Shown: positions 24,281-33,935, numbered from the stretch's first letter. The stretch: 64,000 nucleotides of DNA from Microbacterium sp. BK668 (GCF_004362195.1 NZ_SNWG01000001.1:1488001-1552000); one strand, 5' to 3'. Numbers and translations: made by a program. The notes: a model not told the origin generated them from the letters alone.

Positions 24281-26356
24281 TCAGTCCTTCGCCGCGTCCT
24301 GCGGCAGGGCGGCATCCAGCTCCGCGAGCCACGCGTTCGCGTTGCCGTCCGAGGGTGCGCGCCAGTCGCCGCGCGGGGAGAGCGACCCCGCGGGCGAGAC
24401 CTTCGGCCCGTTCGGGATCGCGGAGCGCTTGAACTGGGCGAACGCGAAGTAGCGCTGCAGGAAGACCCTGAGCCACTTCACGATCGTCGGCAGGTCGTAG
24501 GCGTAGCGATCCTCCTGGGGGAAGCCGGGGGGCCAGGCCCCGGCATCCTGATCCCTCCAGGACTGCTCCGCGAGGAACGCGATCTTGGAGGGGCGCATCC
24601 CGAAGCGGAGGATCCAGTAGAGCGCGAAGTCGTGCAGCGCGTACGGGCCGATGCGGTCCTCGGTGGACTGCATCCTGCCGTCCTGCCCGGCCGGCACCAG
24701 CTCGGGGCTGATCTCGGTGTCGAGCACCGACTGCAGCACCTCCCGCGCGCGAGGGCTGAGGTCGGTCGAACCGCCCTCGTGCCCCTCCTGCGAGACGACC
24801 CACCGGATCACGTGCTGGATGAGCGTCTTGGGAACGCCGGCGTTCACCGCGTAGTGACTCATCTGATCGCCCACGCCGTAGGTCGCCCAGCCGAGTGCGA
24901 GCTCGGACAGGTCGGACGTGCCGATGACCATCCCGCCGTTCTGATTGGCCAGGCGGAACAGGTAATCGGTGCGCAGGCCCGCCTGCACGTTCTCGAACGT
25001 GATGTCGTGCACCGGCTCGCCCTCGGCGAAGGGGTGCCCGATGCGCTCCAGCATCTCCGTCGCCGCGGGACGGATGTCGATCGTCTCGATCGATGCGCCG
25101 ATCGTCTCGGCCAGCGCGATGGCGTTCGACTTCGTGTGCTCGCTGGTCGCGAAGCCAGGCATCGTGTAGGCGAGGATGTCGCTGCGCGGCCGTTCCATGC
25201 GGTCCATCGCGCGGGCGACCACGAGGAGCGCGTGGGTCGAGTCGAGCCCGCCGCTCACGCCGATGACGGGCTTCGGGTCGCCGATCGCCCGCATCCGCTG
25301 GATGAGTCCGGACACCTGGATGTTGAAGGCCTCGTAGCAGTCGAGCGCGAGGCGCTCGGGATCGTCGGGCACGAACGGGAACCGGTCGAGGGGTCGCCTC
25401 AGACCGGTGTCGGCCACCGGCGGGTCGAGCTCGAAGTGGACGACGCGGAAGTAGGGCTCGCGCGTGCGGCGGTTGTCGTCGAACGTCCCCTGGCGGAGGC
25501 GGTCCTGACGCAGGCGGTCGAGGTCGATGTCGGCGATGCTGTGACGCGGGCCGTCGGGGAAGCGCTCGGTCTCGTCGAGGAGCAGCCCGCCCTCGTAGAT
25601 CATCGTCTGGCCGTCCCATGAGACGTCGTTCGTGGACTCGCCCATTCCCGCGGCGGCGTAGGCATAGGCCGCGAGGCAGCGCAGCGACTGCGACAGGCAC
25701 AGGTTCTTGCGGTCCTCGGCCCGCGCGATCGTGATGGGGCTGCCGCTCAGGTTGAGGAGCACGGTCGCTCCGGCGAGCGCAGCCGATGAGGACGGCGGGA
25801 TCGGCACCCACACGTCTTCGCAGACCTCGGCGTGCACGACGAGGCCGGGGATGTCGAGCGCTTCGAACAGCAGGTCCGGTCCGAACGGCGCCTCGAGGCG
25901 GCCGACCCGGATGTCTTCGAGCTGCTGGTCGTCGCCGGGTGCGAACCAGCGGCGCTCGTAGAACTCGCGGTAGTTCGGCAGGTACGACTTCGGCGCCACG
26001 CCGAGCAGCTCGCCGCGATGGATGACGACCGCGCAGTTGAAGAGGCGGTTCCGATGGCGAAGCGGGGCCCCTACGACGATGAGCGGAAGAAGGTCGACGG
26101 ATGCCTCGACCAGCCGCTCGATCGCCCTCACGACGCCGTCGAGCACGGCATCCTGCAGGAAGAGGTCCTCGACCGAGTAGCCGGTGAGGCACAGCTCGGG
26201 GAAGACGGCGACCGCGACGTTGTCTTCGCTGAGCTCGCGAGCACTCGCGAGGACGGTCTCGGCGTTGGCCGCCGGATCGGCGATCACGAGCGGGACGGTG
26301 CTCGCCGCGACGCGCGCGAAGCCATGGCGGTACGCGCTCTCGAAGGGGAGGCTCAT
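24281..26356 (-). CDS. nadE: glutamine-dependent NAD+ synthetase
   Basis: 691 residues, the length of the two-domain actinobacterial enzyme. The glutaminase (CN hydrolase) triad is visible as E54, K123 and C179. The synthetase domain has the ATP pyrophosphatase loop SGGLDST (368-374) and later GTSDLSELALGW. It makes NAD+ from nicotinate adenine dinucleotide using ammonia from glutamine. ATG 26356 starts the conserved N-terminus; a relaxed -10 (CAGACT) lies 6 nt upstream. Confidence 0.96.
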   Translation of the reverse strand: MSLPFESAYRHGFARVAASTVPLVIADPAANAETVLASARELSEDNVAVAVFPELCLTGYSVEDLFLQDAVLDGVVRAIERLVEASVDLLPLIVVGAPLRHRNRLFNCAVVIHRGELLGVAPKSYLPNYREFYERRWFAPGDDQQLEDIRVGRLEAPFGPDLLFEALDIPGLVVHAEVCEDVWVPIPPSSSAALAGATVLLNLSGSPITIARAEDRKNLCLSQSLRCLAAYAYAAAGMGESTNDVSWDGQTMIYEGGLLLDETERFPDGPRHSIADIDLDRLRQDRLRQGTFDDNRRTREPYFRVVHFELDPPVADTGLRRPLDRFPFVPDDPERLALDCYEAFNIQVSGLIQRMRAIGDPKPVIGVSGGLDSTHALLVVARAMDRMERPRSDILAYTMPGFATSEHTKSNAIALAETIGASIETIDIRPAATEMLERIGHPFAEGEPVHDITFENVQAGLRTDYLFRLANQNGGMVIGTSDLSELALGWATYGVGDQMSHYAVNAGVPKTLIQHVIRWVVSQEGHEGGSTDLSPRAREVLQSVLDTEISPELVPAGQDGRMQSTEDRIGPYALHDFALYWILRFGMRPSKIAFLAEQSWRDQDAGAWPPGFPQEDRYAYDLPTIVKWLRVFLQRYFAFAQFKRSAIPNGPKVSPAGSLSPRGDWRAPSDGNANAWLAELDAALPQDAAKD

Positions 26357-26402
26357 GTCCCCAGTCTGGCAGGAGCGGTCGGCCCTGCGGGGCCGTCGTG
26401 CC

Positions 26403-26524
26403 CCGGTCCTTGAGCGAGCGGAGCGAGACGAAACGGGCCGGATCTCCGAGGCCGGTCGTGCGCCCGGTCGTTGAGCGAGCGGAGCGAGACGAAACGGGCC
26501 GGATCTCCGAGGCCGGTCGTTCTC
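26403..26524. repeat. two tandem copies of a 61-bp intergenic repeat
   Basis: 26403-26463 and 26464-26524 are nearly identical. Each contains the GAGCGAGCGGAGCGAGACGA core, a word related to the repeats at 39847-39967 and near 20975. It fills much of the 280-bp gap between nadE and the nuclease-helicase gene. Confidence 0.9.
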
Positions 26525-26636
26525 GCACATCCGGTGCCCGTCGTCTTCGGCGCTCCAGCGCTTCCCCCACCACGCATCGGCCGCGGCGGATGAGGTGTCG
26601 GGGGCCGCGGCTAGGGTCGAGAGACGGAAGGGGACC

Positions 26637-29600
26637 ATGCGATACATCGAGGACGAAGGCCGGATCGTCTGGAGCGCGAGCGACCTCAAGGCCGCCGCCG
26701 AGTGCGAGTTCGCGTGGCTGCGTGCGATCGACGCGAAGCTCGGGCGCGTGGCGGCCGTCGACGAGCCCGAAGACGCGACGCTGGTGCGCGCGGGCCTGCT
26801 CGGCGGCGAGCACGAGCGCCGCGTGCTCGCGGAGTATCGGGCGCGGTACGGCGACAAGGTCGTCGAGATCCCCGAGACGCGGTCGACGGATGCCGAGGCC
26901 CTCGCCCGCGCGGTCGAGCTCACGAACGCCGCCCTCGCGTCCGACGCCGTGGTCGTGTACCAGGCCGCGTTCGCGACGAGCGAGTTCGTCGGCTTCGCCG
27001 ACTTCCTGCTCCGCGAGTCTTCGACGACCTCGACGACCTCGACGACCCCGACGACCTCGGCGGCCGAGGGCGGCCGATCGGGGACGGAGCGGGACGGCGA
27101 GCCGACGGGCCCGTGGATCGTTCAGGACACGAAGCTCGCCCGGCATGCCCGGGTGACGGCGCTCATGCAGCTCGCTGCCTACGTCGCGCAGCTCGATCGG
27201 CTGGGCGTGGCCCGGTCCAGGAGGGTCGAGCTGCTCCTCGGCGACGGTACGGTGAGCGAGCACGAGGCATCCGATCTCCTTCCCGTCTTCGAGCTGCGGC
27301 GCGAGCGTCTGCGCGCGCTCGTGGCCGACCGTCGGCTCGATCTCGGCGCCGCCGGCCCCGCGATCGCGTGGGGCGACGACCGCGGAGAACTCGGCGTCAT
27401 CGCGTGCGGACGGTGCGCAACGTGCGACGCCGAAGTCATCGCGCACCGCGATCTGCTGCTCGTCGCCGGTATGCGCCCGATCCAGCGGGAGCGGCTGCGC
27501 GCTGCCGGGATGACCACGATCGACGCGCTCGCCGGCGCCGCGTCAGCGCCCGACCACATGAGCCCCGACACGTTCGCGATGCTGCGCACGCAGGCTCGAC
27601 TCCAGCTCGAGAGTCCGGCGGGTCTCGGCATCCCGCCCCTCATCGCCCCGGTCGCCGCCGTGCAGCCGGTGCCGGTCATCGAGCCCATCCCGGGACTGCA
27701 GCCCGTCGCCGAGCTGGCCGAGGCGCCGGCGCCGACGGCGACGGCCACGCTCGTCGCCGCGCCGCCCGTGCCGGTTCCCACCTACGAGGTCGTCCATCCG
27801 AAGGCCCTCGGCGCGCTTCCGCGTCCCGATCTCGGCGACCTCTTCTTCGACTTCGAGGGCGACCCGCTGTACACCGAGACTCCGGCGCTGCCCGGCGATC
27901 CGGTGCAGTGGGGCCTCGACTACCTCTTCGGCTTCGTCGACCTCGACGAGCGGTACTCGGCGCTGTGGGCTCACTCCTTCGCGCAGGAGCGCCAGGCGCT
28001 CGAGCGCTTCATCGACCTCGTGAACCTGCGGCGGATGCAGCACCCCGGCATGCACATCTATCACTACGCTCCCTACGAGCCGACGCACCTGCTGTCGATG
28101 GCGGCGCGGCACGGCACCCGTGAGAGCGACGTCGACCGACTGCTGCGCGACGGCGTCTTCGTCGACCTCTACCCCATCGTGCGCCGGGCGCTGCGGGTGG
28201 GGTCGCGCTCGTACTCGATCAAGAAGCTCGAGCCGCTCTATATGGGCGCCGAGGTGCGCACGAGCGATGTTCAGAAGGGCGACGACTCGATCGTCAAGTA
28301 CGTCCAGGCGAGGGCGCTCGAGGACGATGGGCAGGATGCCGCGGCACGGGGCATCCTCGATGATCTGGCCGACTACAACCGCTACGACTGCGTCTCTACC
28401 CGGCGCCTGCGCGACTGGCTCGTCGACCGCGCCCGCGAGGCCGGGCTGAGACCGTCGCCCGAGGCGGAGCCCGGCGAGACGGCGTACGAGCCGTCGGTGC
28501 GTGCGCTCACCCTGTCGTCGCTCGCCGAGCGCCTGCCCGAGGATTCGGCTGCGGCCCGATCGCTTCGCCTCGGCGCCGCCGCGATCGACTACTACCCGCG
28601 GGAGGCCAAGACCTTCTGGGCCACCCACTTCCTGCGGCTGCGCGAGCCGCTGTCGGTCTGGGAGGACGCGCGCGACGTCGTGATCCTCGACGCCGCCCGC
28701 TGCCGTGTCGTGGAGGACTGGCACCGCGGCGAAGGTCAGCGCACCGACCGGCGGATCCTCGAGCTGCGCGGCGAGGTCGCCCCCGGCACGAGGCTCAGCG
28801 AGGGATCGAACCCTTTCGCCCTCTACGACCTGCCCGCGCCGTTCCCCTTCGAGCCGTCGCCCCGCTGGATCCACGCGGATCGACGCGTCACAGTCGTCGA
28901 GGTGCTCGACGACGGCGCACTGGTCGAGGAGTACGCCGTCGAAGGTCTCACGTGGTCGGAACTGCCGCTCGCGCTGACCCCGGCCGCGCCACCGCGGGCG
29001 GGCAATCAGCAATCGGCGATCGACGCGTGGGCCGACGCGGTGATCGCCGCATCGCCCGATCTTCCGAACGACCCCGCGACCGACATCCTTCGCCGGCGCC
29101 CGCCGCGGACCCTTCGGCGAGATCAGGGGCTCAATGGTGCTGTCGTCGCGGCCGGCGGCGACGACGTCGAGGCGATCACGCGGTCGATCCTCGATCTCGA
29201 TCGCAGCTACCTCGCCGTGCAGGGGCCTCCGGGCACCGGCAAGACGTATGTCGGGTCGCACGTCATCGCCCGGCTCGTTCGCGACCACGGGTACAAGGTC
29301 GGCGTCGTCGCGCAGTCTCACGCGGTCATCGAGAACATGCTCGACCGCATCGTGGCGGCGGGGGTCGCCCCGCAGCAGGTCGCGAAGGCGCCGAAGCACG
29401 CCTCGGCCGACGACACCTCGTTCACGGCGATCCCGAAGAACGGCGTCGCCGCGTGGGTCGCCGAGCAGTCCGGCGGGTACGTCCTCGGCGGCACCGCGTG
29501 GGACTTCGGCCACGAGGGTCGCGTTCCCCGTGGCAGTCTCGACCTCCTCGTCATCGACGAGGCCGGGCAGTTCTCGCTCGCCTCGACGATCGCCGTGTCG

Positions 29601-30380
29601 CTGGCCGCGCCGCGCCTGCTGCTGCTCGGCGACCCGCAGCAGCTGCCGCAGGTGAGCCAGGGCACGCACCCCGAACCCGTCGACACGTCCGCCCTCGGCT
29701 GGGTCATGGACGGCGCCGACGTCGTGCCGCCCGAGTACGGGTACTTCCTCGGCCGCACGTGGCGCATGCATCCGGCCGTCGCCGAGCCGGTGTCGCGCCT
29801 GTCGTACCGCGGCGAGCTGGCGTCCCACCCCTCCGCCGCGCTGCGCACGCTGGCGGGAGTGATGCCCGGCGTGCGTGCCCTGCCGGTACGCCACCACGGC
29901 AACTCGACCTCGTCTGCGGAGGAGTCGGGCGCGGTCGTCGCGCTCGTGCGCGATCTCGTGGGGAGGGAGTGGACGGATGCCGCGACCGACGACGACGGTC
30001 ACGCCACAGCGCTCCCGCCTCGTCCGCTCGAGGAGAGCGACATCATCGTGGTGACCCCGTACAACGCGCAGCAGGTCGAGGTCGAGCGCGCGCTCGCCGC
30101 CGCAGGCTTCGCCGACGTCCCGGTCGGCACCGTCGACCGGTTCCAGGGGCAGGAGGCGGTCGTCGCGATCCTCTCCCTCGCCGCCTCCTCCGGACGCGAT
30201 GCGCCGCGCGGTCTGGAGTTCCTGCTGCTGCGCAACCGGCTCAACGTCGGCATCTCGCGAGCGAAGCACACCGCCTACGTGGTCTACGCGCCGGGACTGC
30301 TCGACGACCTTCCCCGGACGCCCGAGGGGGTCGCTCGTCTGAGCGGTTTCGCGAGGCTCATTTCGGACGCCGCCGGCTAA
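26637..30380 (+). CDS. TM0106-family RecB-like nuclease fused to SF1 helicase
   Basis: 1247 residues. The N-terminal nuclease part includes ECEFAWLRAID and WIVQDTKLARHARVTALMQL (near 160-180), with the Asp and Lys of a PD-(D/E)xK core. A Cys-containing ACGRCATCDAE segment lies near 260. A DnaQ/RNase H-like region starts at FFDFEGDPLY (about 401). The helicase has Walker A GPPGTGKT (about 862-869), DEAG (about 973), GDPQQLPQV and the C-terminal VDRFQGQE and LNVGISRAK motifs. The family is widespread and uncharacterised; DNA repair or nucleic-acid quality control is a reasonable guess. GGAAGGGG precedes the ATG. A 9-bp repeat gives a Ser/Thr-rich insert at 128-140. Confidence 0.88.
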   Translation: MRYIEDEGRIVWSASDLKAAAECEFAWLRAIDAKLGRVAAVDEPEDATLVRAGLLGGEHERRVLAEYRARYGDKVVEIPETRSTDAEALARAVELTNAALASDAVVVYQAAFATSEFVGFADFLLRESSTTSTTSTTPTTSAAEGGRSGTERDGEPTGPWIVQDTKLARHARVTALMQLAAYVAQLDRLGVARSRRVELLLGDGTVSEHEASDLLPVFELRRERLRALVADRRLDLGAAGPAIAWGDDRGELGVIACGRCATCDAEVIAHRDLLLVAGMRPIQRERLRAAGMTTIDALAGAASAPDHMSPDTFAMLRTQARLQLESPAGLGIPPLIAPVAAVQPVPVIEPIPGLQPVAELAEAPAPTATATLVAAPPVPVPTYEVVHPKALGALPRPDLGDLFFDFEGDPLYTETPALPGDPVQWGLDYLFGFVDLDERYSALWAHSFAQERQALERFIDLVNLRRMQHPGMHIYHYAPYEPTHLLSMAARHGTRESDVDRLLRDGVFVDLYPIVRRALRVGSRSYSIKKLEPLYMGAEVRTSDVQKGDDSIVKYVQARALEDDGQDAAARGILDDLADYNRYDCVSTRRLRDWLVDRAREAGLRPSPEAEPGETAYEPSVRALTLSSLAERLPEDSAAARSLRLGAAAIDYYPREAKTFWATHFLRLREPLSVWEDARDVVILDAARCRVVEDWHRGEGQRTDRRILELRGEVAPGTRLSEGSNPFALYDLPAPFPFEPSPRWIHADRRVTVVEVLDDGALVEEYAVEGLTWSELPLALTPAAPPRAGNQQSAIDAWADAVIAASPDLPNDPATDILRRRPPRTLRRDQGLNGAVVAAGGDDVEAITRSILDLDRSYLAVQGPPGTGKTYVGSHVIARLVRDHGYKVGVVAQSHAVIENMLDRIVAAGVAPQQVAKAPKHASADDTSFTAIPKNGVAAWVAEQSGGYVLGGTAWDFGHEGRVPRGSLDLLVIDEAGQFSLASTIAVSLAAPRLLLLGDPQQLPQVSQGTHPEPVDTSALGWVMDGADVVPPEYGYFLGRTWRMHPAVAEPVSRLSYRGELASHPSAALRTLAGVMPGVRALPVRHHGNSTSSAEESGAVVALVRDLVGREWTDAATDDDGHATALPPRPLEESDIIVVTPYNAQQVEVERALAAAGFADVPVGTVDRFQGQEAVVAILSLAASSGRDAPRGLEFLLLRNRLNVGISRAKHTAYVVYAPGLLDDLPRTPEGVARLSGFARLISDAAG

Positions 30381-30785
30381 CGGGCCGGTTCTCCGATGTC
30401 AACCCCTTAGGGACATTTTCCCGACCCGCATAATCTGGGAAAGCGTCATCACGACGCAGGTGCGGTACCCGTTCGGCGAGGGGCGGGTGCCGCACCACTT
30501 GTCTGTCGGGGGTGCGATGGCCCCGCTCTCCGGCCGGTCGACGCACCACGGGCGTTCCGCCGCCCCGACCCCCGGCATCCTGGTCGAAAGCCACGCGCAA
30601 GCGTCGCGCCGGAGGGCTATCCGGATCGCACCGCCGGGCCCCGTCCGATCGCACGGCCGAGCCCCGTCCGGACCCTGGCGAAACCCGTCCGGATCGCACG
30701 AATGACGGGTGCACGAGCCGCCGGACGGTGATCCGTGCGATCTCGGCACCCGCGGGGACCGACGCCCAGCGTTCAGCCGCGAGGG
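30381..30785. other. 405-bp intergenic region with short repeats
   Basis: No gene is supported. GATCGCAC words occur in direct orientation at 30619-30633, 30643-30656 and 30687-30702, and inverted at 30727-30743; CCCGTCCG repeats accompany them. The region separates two convergent genes (helicase and upp), so it is more likely transcript-end or mobile repeat DNA than promoter DNA. Confidence 0.6.
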
Positions 30786-31418
30786 TCAGACGGTGCCGTA
30801 GAGCCGGTCGCCGGCGTCGCCGAGCCCCGGCACGATGTAGCCCTTGTCGTTGAGACGCTCGTCCAGCGCGCCGAGCACGAGCGTGACGTCCCGCCCGTCG
30901 ACCTGGCGCTCGATGGCGGCGACTCCCTCGGGTGCGCCGAGCAGGCATATGGCGGTCACGTCCTGCGCGCCGCGCGTGAAGAGGAAGTCGATCGCCGCCC
31001 CCAGCGATCCGCCGGTCGCGAGCATCGGGTCCAGGACGAAGCACTGCCGGTCGCTGAGGTCGTCGGGAAGGCGCTCGGCGTAGGTCGACGGCTCGAGCGT
31101 CTCTTCGTTGCGCACCATCCCGAGGAAGCCGACCTCGGCCGTGGGCAGGAGCTTGACCATGCCCTCCAGCATCCCGAGCCCGGCCCGCAGGATCGGCACG
31201 ACGAGCGGCCGCGGCTCGCCGATCTTCACCCCGGTCGTGGTGGTCACGGGAGTCTGGATCTCGATCGGCGCCACTCTCACGCTGCGCGTCGCCTCGTAGG
31301 CGAGGAGCGTCACGAGCTCTTCGGTCAGCTGGCGGAACACCGGCGAGGTCGTGCGCGCGTCGCGCAGCACCGTGAGCTTGTGGGTGATGAGAGGGTGGTC
31401 GGCGACGTGCAGGCGCAT
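30786..31418 (-). CDS. upp: uracil phosphoribosyltransferase
   Basis: 210 residues, standard length. It converts uracil and PRPP to UMP in pyrimidine salvage. The PRPP loop is [14 protein letters not shown] (about 127-140), and the C-terminal uracil-binding part reads [16 protein letters not shown]. The N-terminus [17 protein letters not shown] is typical. The ATG at 31418 is 6 nt after TACCCT, so a leaderless transcript is likely. It is divergent from tadA with a 32-bp gap. Confidence 0.96.
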   Translation of the reverse strand: MRLHVADHPLITHKLTVLRDARTTSPVFRQLTEELVTLLAYEATRSVRVAPIEIQTPVTTTTGVKIGEPRPLVVPILRAGLGMLEGMVKLLPTAEVGFLGMVRNEETLEPSTYAERLPDDLSDRQCFVLDPMLATGGSLGAAIDFLFTRGAQDVTAICLLGAPEGVAAIERQVDGRDVTLVLGALDERLNDKGYIVPGLGDAGDRLYGTV

Positions 31419-31424
31419 ACGCTC

Positions 31425-31430
31425 AGGGTA
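31425..31430 (-). promoter_or_regulatory. -10 element TACCCT, leaderless start of upp
   Basis: On the minus strand TACCCT lies 6 nt before the upp ATG, only 8 bp from the opposing -10 of tadA. Confidence 0.55.
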
Positions 31431-31438
31431 CTGGGCCC

Positions 31439-31444
31439 TAGTCT
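31439..31444 (+). promoter_or_regulatory. -10 element TAGTCT, leaderless start of tadA
   Basis: TAGTCT lies 6 nt before the tadA GTG at 31451. Confidence 0.6.
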
Positions 31445-31450
31445 CGGACT

Positions 31451-31912
31451 GTGATCCACGACCGCGCAGATCTCGCCGCGATGGACCGCGCACTGACCCT
31501 CGCAGCCGCCGCGGGCGCCCAGGGCGATGTGCCCGTCGGGGCGGTGGTGACGGATGCCTCGGGCGCGGTCATCGGCGAGGGCCGCAACCTCCGCGAGGCC
31601 ACCGACGACCCGACGGCGCACGCCGAGATCATCGCGCTCCGCGCCGCCGCGGCCGCCCTCGGCACGTGGAACCTGTCCGACTGCACGCTCGTGGTGACCC
31701 TCGAGCCGTGCCTCATGTGCGCGGGCGCGCTGCTCCAGGCGCGGATCCGGCGGCTCGTCTTCGGCGCGTGGGACGAAAAGGCCGGAGCAGCGGGCTCGAT
31801 GTACGACGTCGTGCGCGACCGCCGCCTGCCCCACCGGGCCGAGGTCGTGGCGGGCGTGCGCGAGGACGAGGCATCCGCTCTCCTGCGGCGCTTCTTCGAT
31901 CCGCTTCGCTGA
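31451..31912 (+). CDS. tadA: tRNA-specific adenosine deaminase
   Basis: 153 residues. The zinc deaminase motifs are HAEI (H57, E59) and PCLMC (C87, C90). It converts adenosine 34 of tRNA-Arg(ACG) to inosine. The GTG start fits the -10 element 6 nt upstream. The C-terminus is FFDPLR; family members vary here. Convergent with the LLM oxidoreductase gene (13-bp gap). Confidence 0.93.
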   Translation: MIHDRADLAAMDRALTLAAAAGAQGDVPVGAVVTDASGAVIGEGRNLREATDDPTAHAEIIALRAAAAALGTWNLSDCTLVVTLEPCLMCAGALLQARIRRLVFGAWDEKAGAAGSMYDVVRDRRLPHRAEVVAGVREDEASALLRRFFDPLR

Positions 31913-31925
31913 GCGCGCCGCTGCG

Positions 31926-32855
31926 TCAGCGAGGCAGGTGGGGGAGCACCTCGGCACCGAGGTACTCGACGTGTCCGAGGTCCTGCAGATCGAGGAGCTG
32001 GAAGTACACGCGCTGGATGCCGAGCTCGGCGTAGCGGGCGATCCGCTCGCCGATCTCGGCGGCGTCGCCGACGATGTTGACGCCGTCGCGCACCTCCCGC
32101 GCCGTGCGGTCGAGCTTCGCGGCCCGGCGACCGATCTCCGCGTCGTCGGCGCCGGCGAACGTCGACATCGCCAGCGAGAGCTTGAGCGATTCGTGGTCCC
32201 GACCGACCCGGGCGCAGGCGGCGCGGAGATTCGCCAGCCGTTGCGGGATCTCCTCCAGGGCGGGGAAGCCGAGGTTGAACTCGGTGGCGTACCGGGCCGC
32301 GAGCTCGGGCGTGCGACGGGGGCCGCGCCCGCCGACGATGACGGGGACGCGCTCCTGCTGAGGTTTGGGGAGCGCGGGCGACTCCTCGAGCCGGTGATGA
32401 TCGCCCTCGAACGAGAAGGTTTCGTCGACGGGCGTCCGCCAGAGGCCCGTCACGATGGCGAGCTGCTCCTCGAGGATGCCGAACCGCTTCGCGGGGAACG
32501 GTATGCCGTAGGCGCGGTGCTCCTGCTCCATCCAGCCGGCTCCGAGGCCGAGCTCGACGCGTCCGCTGGACATCTCGTCCACCTGGGCCACCTGCACGGC
32601 GAGGATTCCGGGATGCCGGAACGTGACCGACGAGACGAGCGTGCCGAGCCGGATCCGCGAGGTCTCCCGGGCGAGTCCCGCGAGGGTCGTCCAGGCGTCG
32701 GTGGGGCCGGGCAGACGCTGATCGCGCCCCGAGCGCATGTAGTGGTCCGAGCGGAAGAAGCCGTCGAACCCGAGCCGCTCGGCGGCCTGTGCGAACGCCA
32801 GCTGGTCGCCGTACGAGGCGCCGAGCTGGGGCTCGACGAAGATGCAGTACTCCAT
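31926..32855 (-). CDS. LLM-class F420-dependent oxidoreductase
   Basis: 309 residues of the luciferase-like monooxygenase TIM-barrel family. Typical segments are GFDGFFRSDHYM (about 29-40), IRLGTLVSSVTFRHP (about 68-82) and RVELGLGAGWMEQEH (about 99-113). In actinobacteria most such proteins use F420, though FMN is possible; the substrate is unknown. It starts 12 nt after the CDF transporter gene ends, so the two are probably one transcript. Confidence 0.87.
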   Translation of the reverse strand: MEYCIFVEPQLGASYGDQLAFAQAAERLGFDGFFRSDHYMRSGRDQRLPGPTDAWTTLAGLARETSRIRLGTLVSSVTFRHPGILAVQVAQVDEMSSGRVELGLGAGWMEQEHRAYGIPFPAKRFGILEEQLAIVTGLWRTPVDETFSFEGDHHRLEESPALPKPQQERVPVIVGGRGPRRTPELAARYATEFNLGFPALEEIPQRLANLRAACARVGRDHESLKLSLAMSTFAGADDAEIGRRAAKLDRTAREVRDGVNIVGDAAEIGERIARYAELGIQRVYFQLLDLQDLGHVEYLGAEVLPHLPR

Positions 32856-32867
32856 CGCCGCGCGCCG

Positions 32868-33836
32868 TCAGTTCTCGGACTTCAGGACGATCTGCTCGGT
32901 CGGGGCGGGCGCCGCTGCCGTGCCCTGACGCACGATGTCCGGCTCGAGGTAGATCACTCGGGCAGCGGGAACCGCCTCGCGGATGCGTGCCTCGATGGCG
33001 TCGATGTCGGCTGCGACGTCGCCCAGCGGGCGGTTCGAGGTGAATCCGAGCTTGGCCGCGACCAGGAGCTCGTCGGGCCCCAGGTACAGCGTCTTGATGT
33101 GGATGAGCTTCTCCATCTCGCCGCCGCTTCCGATGGCACCCACGATCCGGTCGTAGTCCGCGCGCGTGGCGCCTTCACCGACGAGCAGGCTCTTCGTCTC
33201 GATGCCGAGCACGATCGCGACGAGCACGAGCAAGGTGCCGATCATGAGCGTGCCGATCGCGTCGAAGACGGAGTCGCCCGTGATCGCGGTGAGGCCGACG
33301 CCGAACAGCGCGAACACGAGCCCGGTCAGGGCGGCCACGTCTTCCAGCAGCACGACGGGCAGCTCGGGGGCCTTCGCGTGCCGGACGAAGGTCACCCACG
33401 ATTCGCCTCTCCCGCGCACATGGTTGCTCTCGCGCACCGCCGTGCGCAACGAGAACGACTCGAGCACGATGGCGATGACGAGCACCGTGAGGGGCACCCA
33501 TACGTTCTCGAGCTCATGCGGGTCGCGGAGTTTCTCGACGCCCTCGTAGATCGAGAACAGGCCGCCGACGGAGAAAAGGATGATCGACACGACGAACGCG
33601 TAGACGTAACGCTCGCGTCCGTGGCCGAACGGATGCTCCGCGTCGGCCCGGCGACGCGCCTGCCGGCCGCCCAGCATGAGCAGCAGCTGGTTTCCGGAGT
33701 CGGCGACGGAGTGGATCGCCTCGGCGAGCATCGACGAGGAGCCCGAGATCAGCCACGCGACGAACTTGGCCAGGGCGATCCCCATGTTGGCGAGGAACGC
33801 CGCCAGGATGGCCTTTCCGCCGCCTGAAGCACTCAT
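32868..33836 (-). CDS. cation diffusion facilitator (CDF) transporter
   Basis: 322 residues with about six membrane segments. Metal-site motifs are visible: AEAIHSVADSGNQ (HxxxD in TM2, about 39-51), HPFGHGRERY after TM2 (about 68-77), and LLEDVAAL (about 163) in TM5. The cytoplasmic C-terminal domain follows. CDF proteins export Zn2+, Fe2+ or Mn2+ in exchange for protons; the SVADSGNQ site does not settle the metal. TAGACT 7 nt before the start suggests a leaderless mRNA. Confidence 0.9.
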   Translation of the reverse strand: MSASGGGKAILAAFLANMGIALAKFVAWLISGSSSMLAEAIHSVADSGNQLLLMLGGRQARRRADAEHPFGHGRERYVYAFVVSIILFSVGGLFSIYEGVEKLRDPHELENVWVPLTVLVIAIVLESFSLRTAVRESNHVRGRGESWVTFVRHAKAPELPVVLLEDVAALTGLVFALFGVGLTAITGDSVFDAIGTLMIGTLLVLVAIVLGIETKSLLVGEGATRADYDRIVGAIGSGGEMEKLIHIKTLYLGPDELLVAAKLGFTSNRPLGDVAADIDAIEARIREAVPAARVIYLEPDIVRQGTAAAPAPTEQIVLKSEN

Positions 33837-33843
33837 GCGGAGA

Positions 33844-33849
33844 AGTCTA
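33844..33849 (-). promoter_or_regulatory. -10 element TAGACT, leaderless start of the CDF gene
   Basis: On the minus strand TAGACT is 7 nt before the ATG at 33836. Confidence 0.55.
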
Positions 33850-33935
33850 CGGAGGCCGCTGCATCCGGCTTCTCCCCCTTGACGTGCGCCGTCGCAGCGC
33901 TTCCGTCCGCCCGAGTCGAGGGCGTTCCGGCCGGG

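Noticed and set aside
26403..26524. CRISPR-like repeats
   Set aside because: Only two adjacent copies without spacers; no cas genes in the window.
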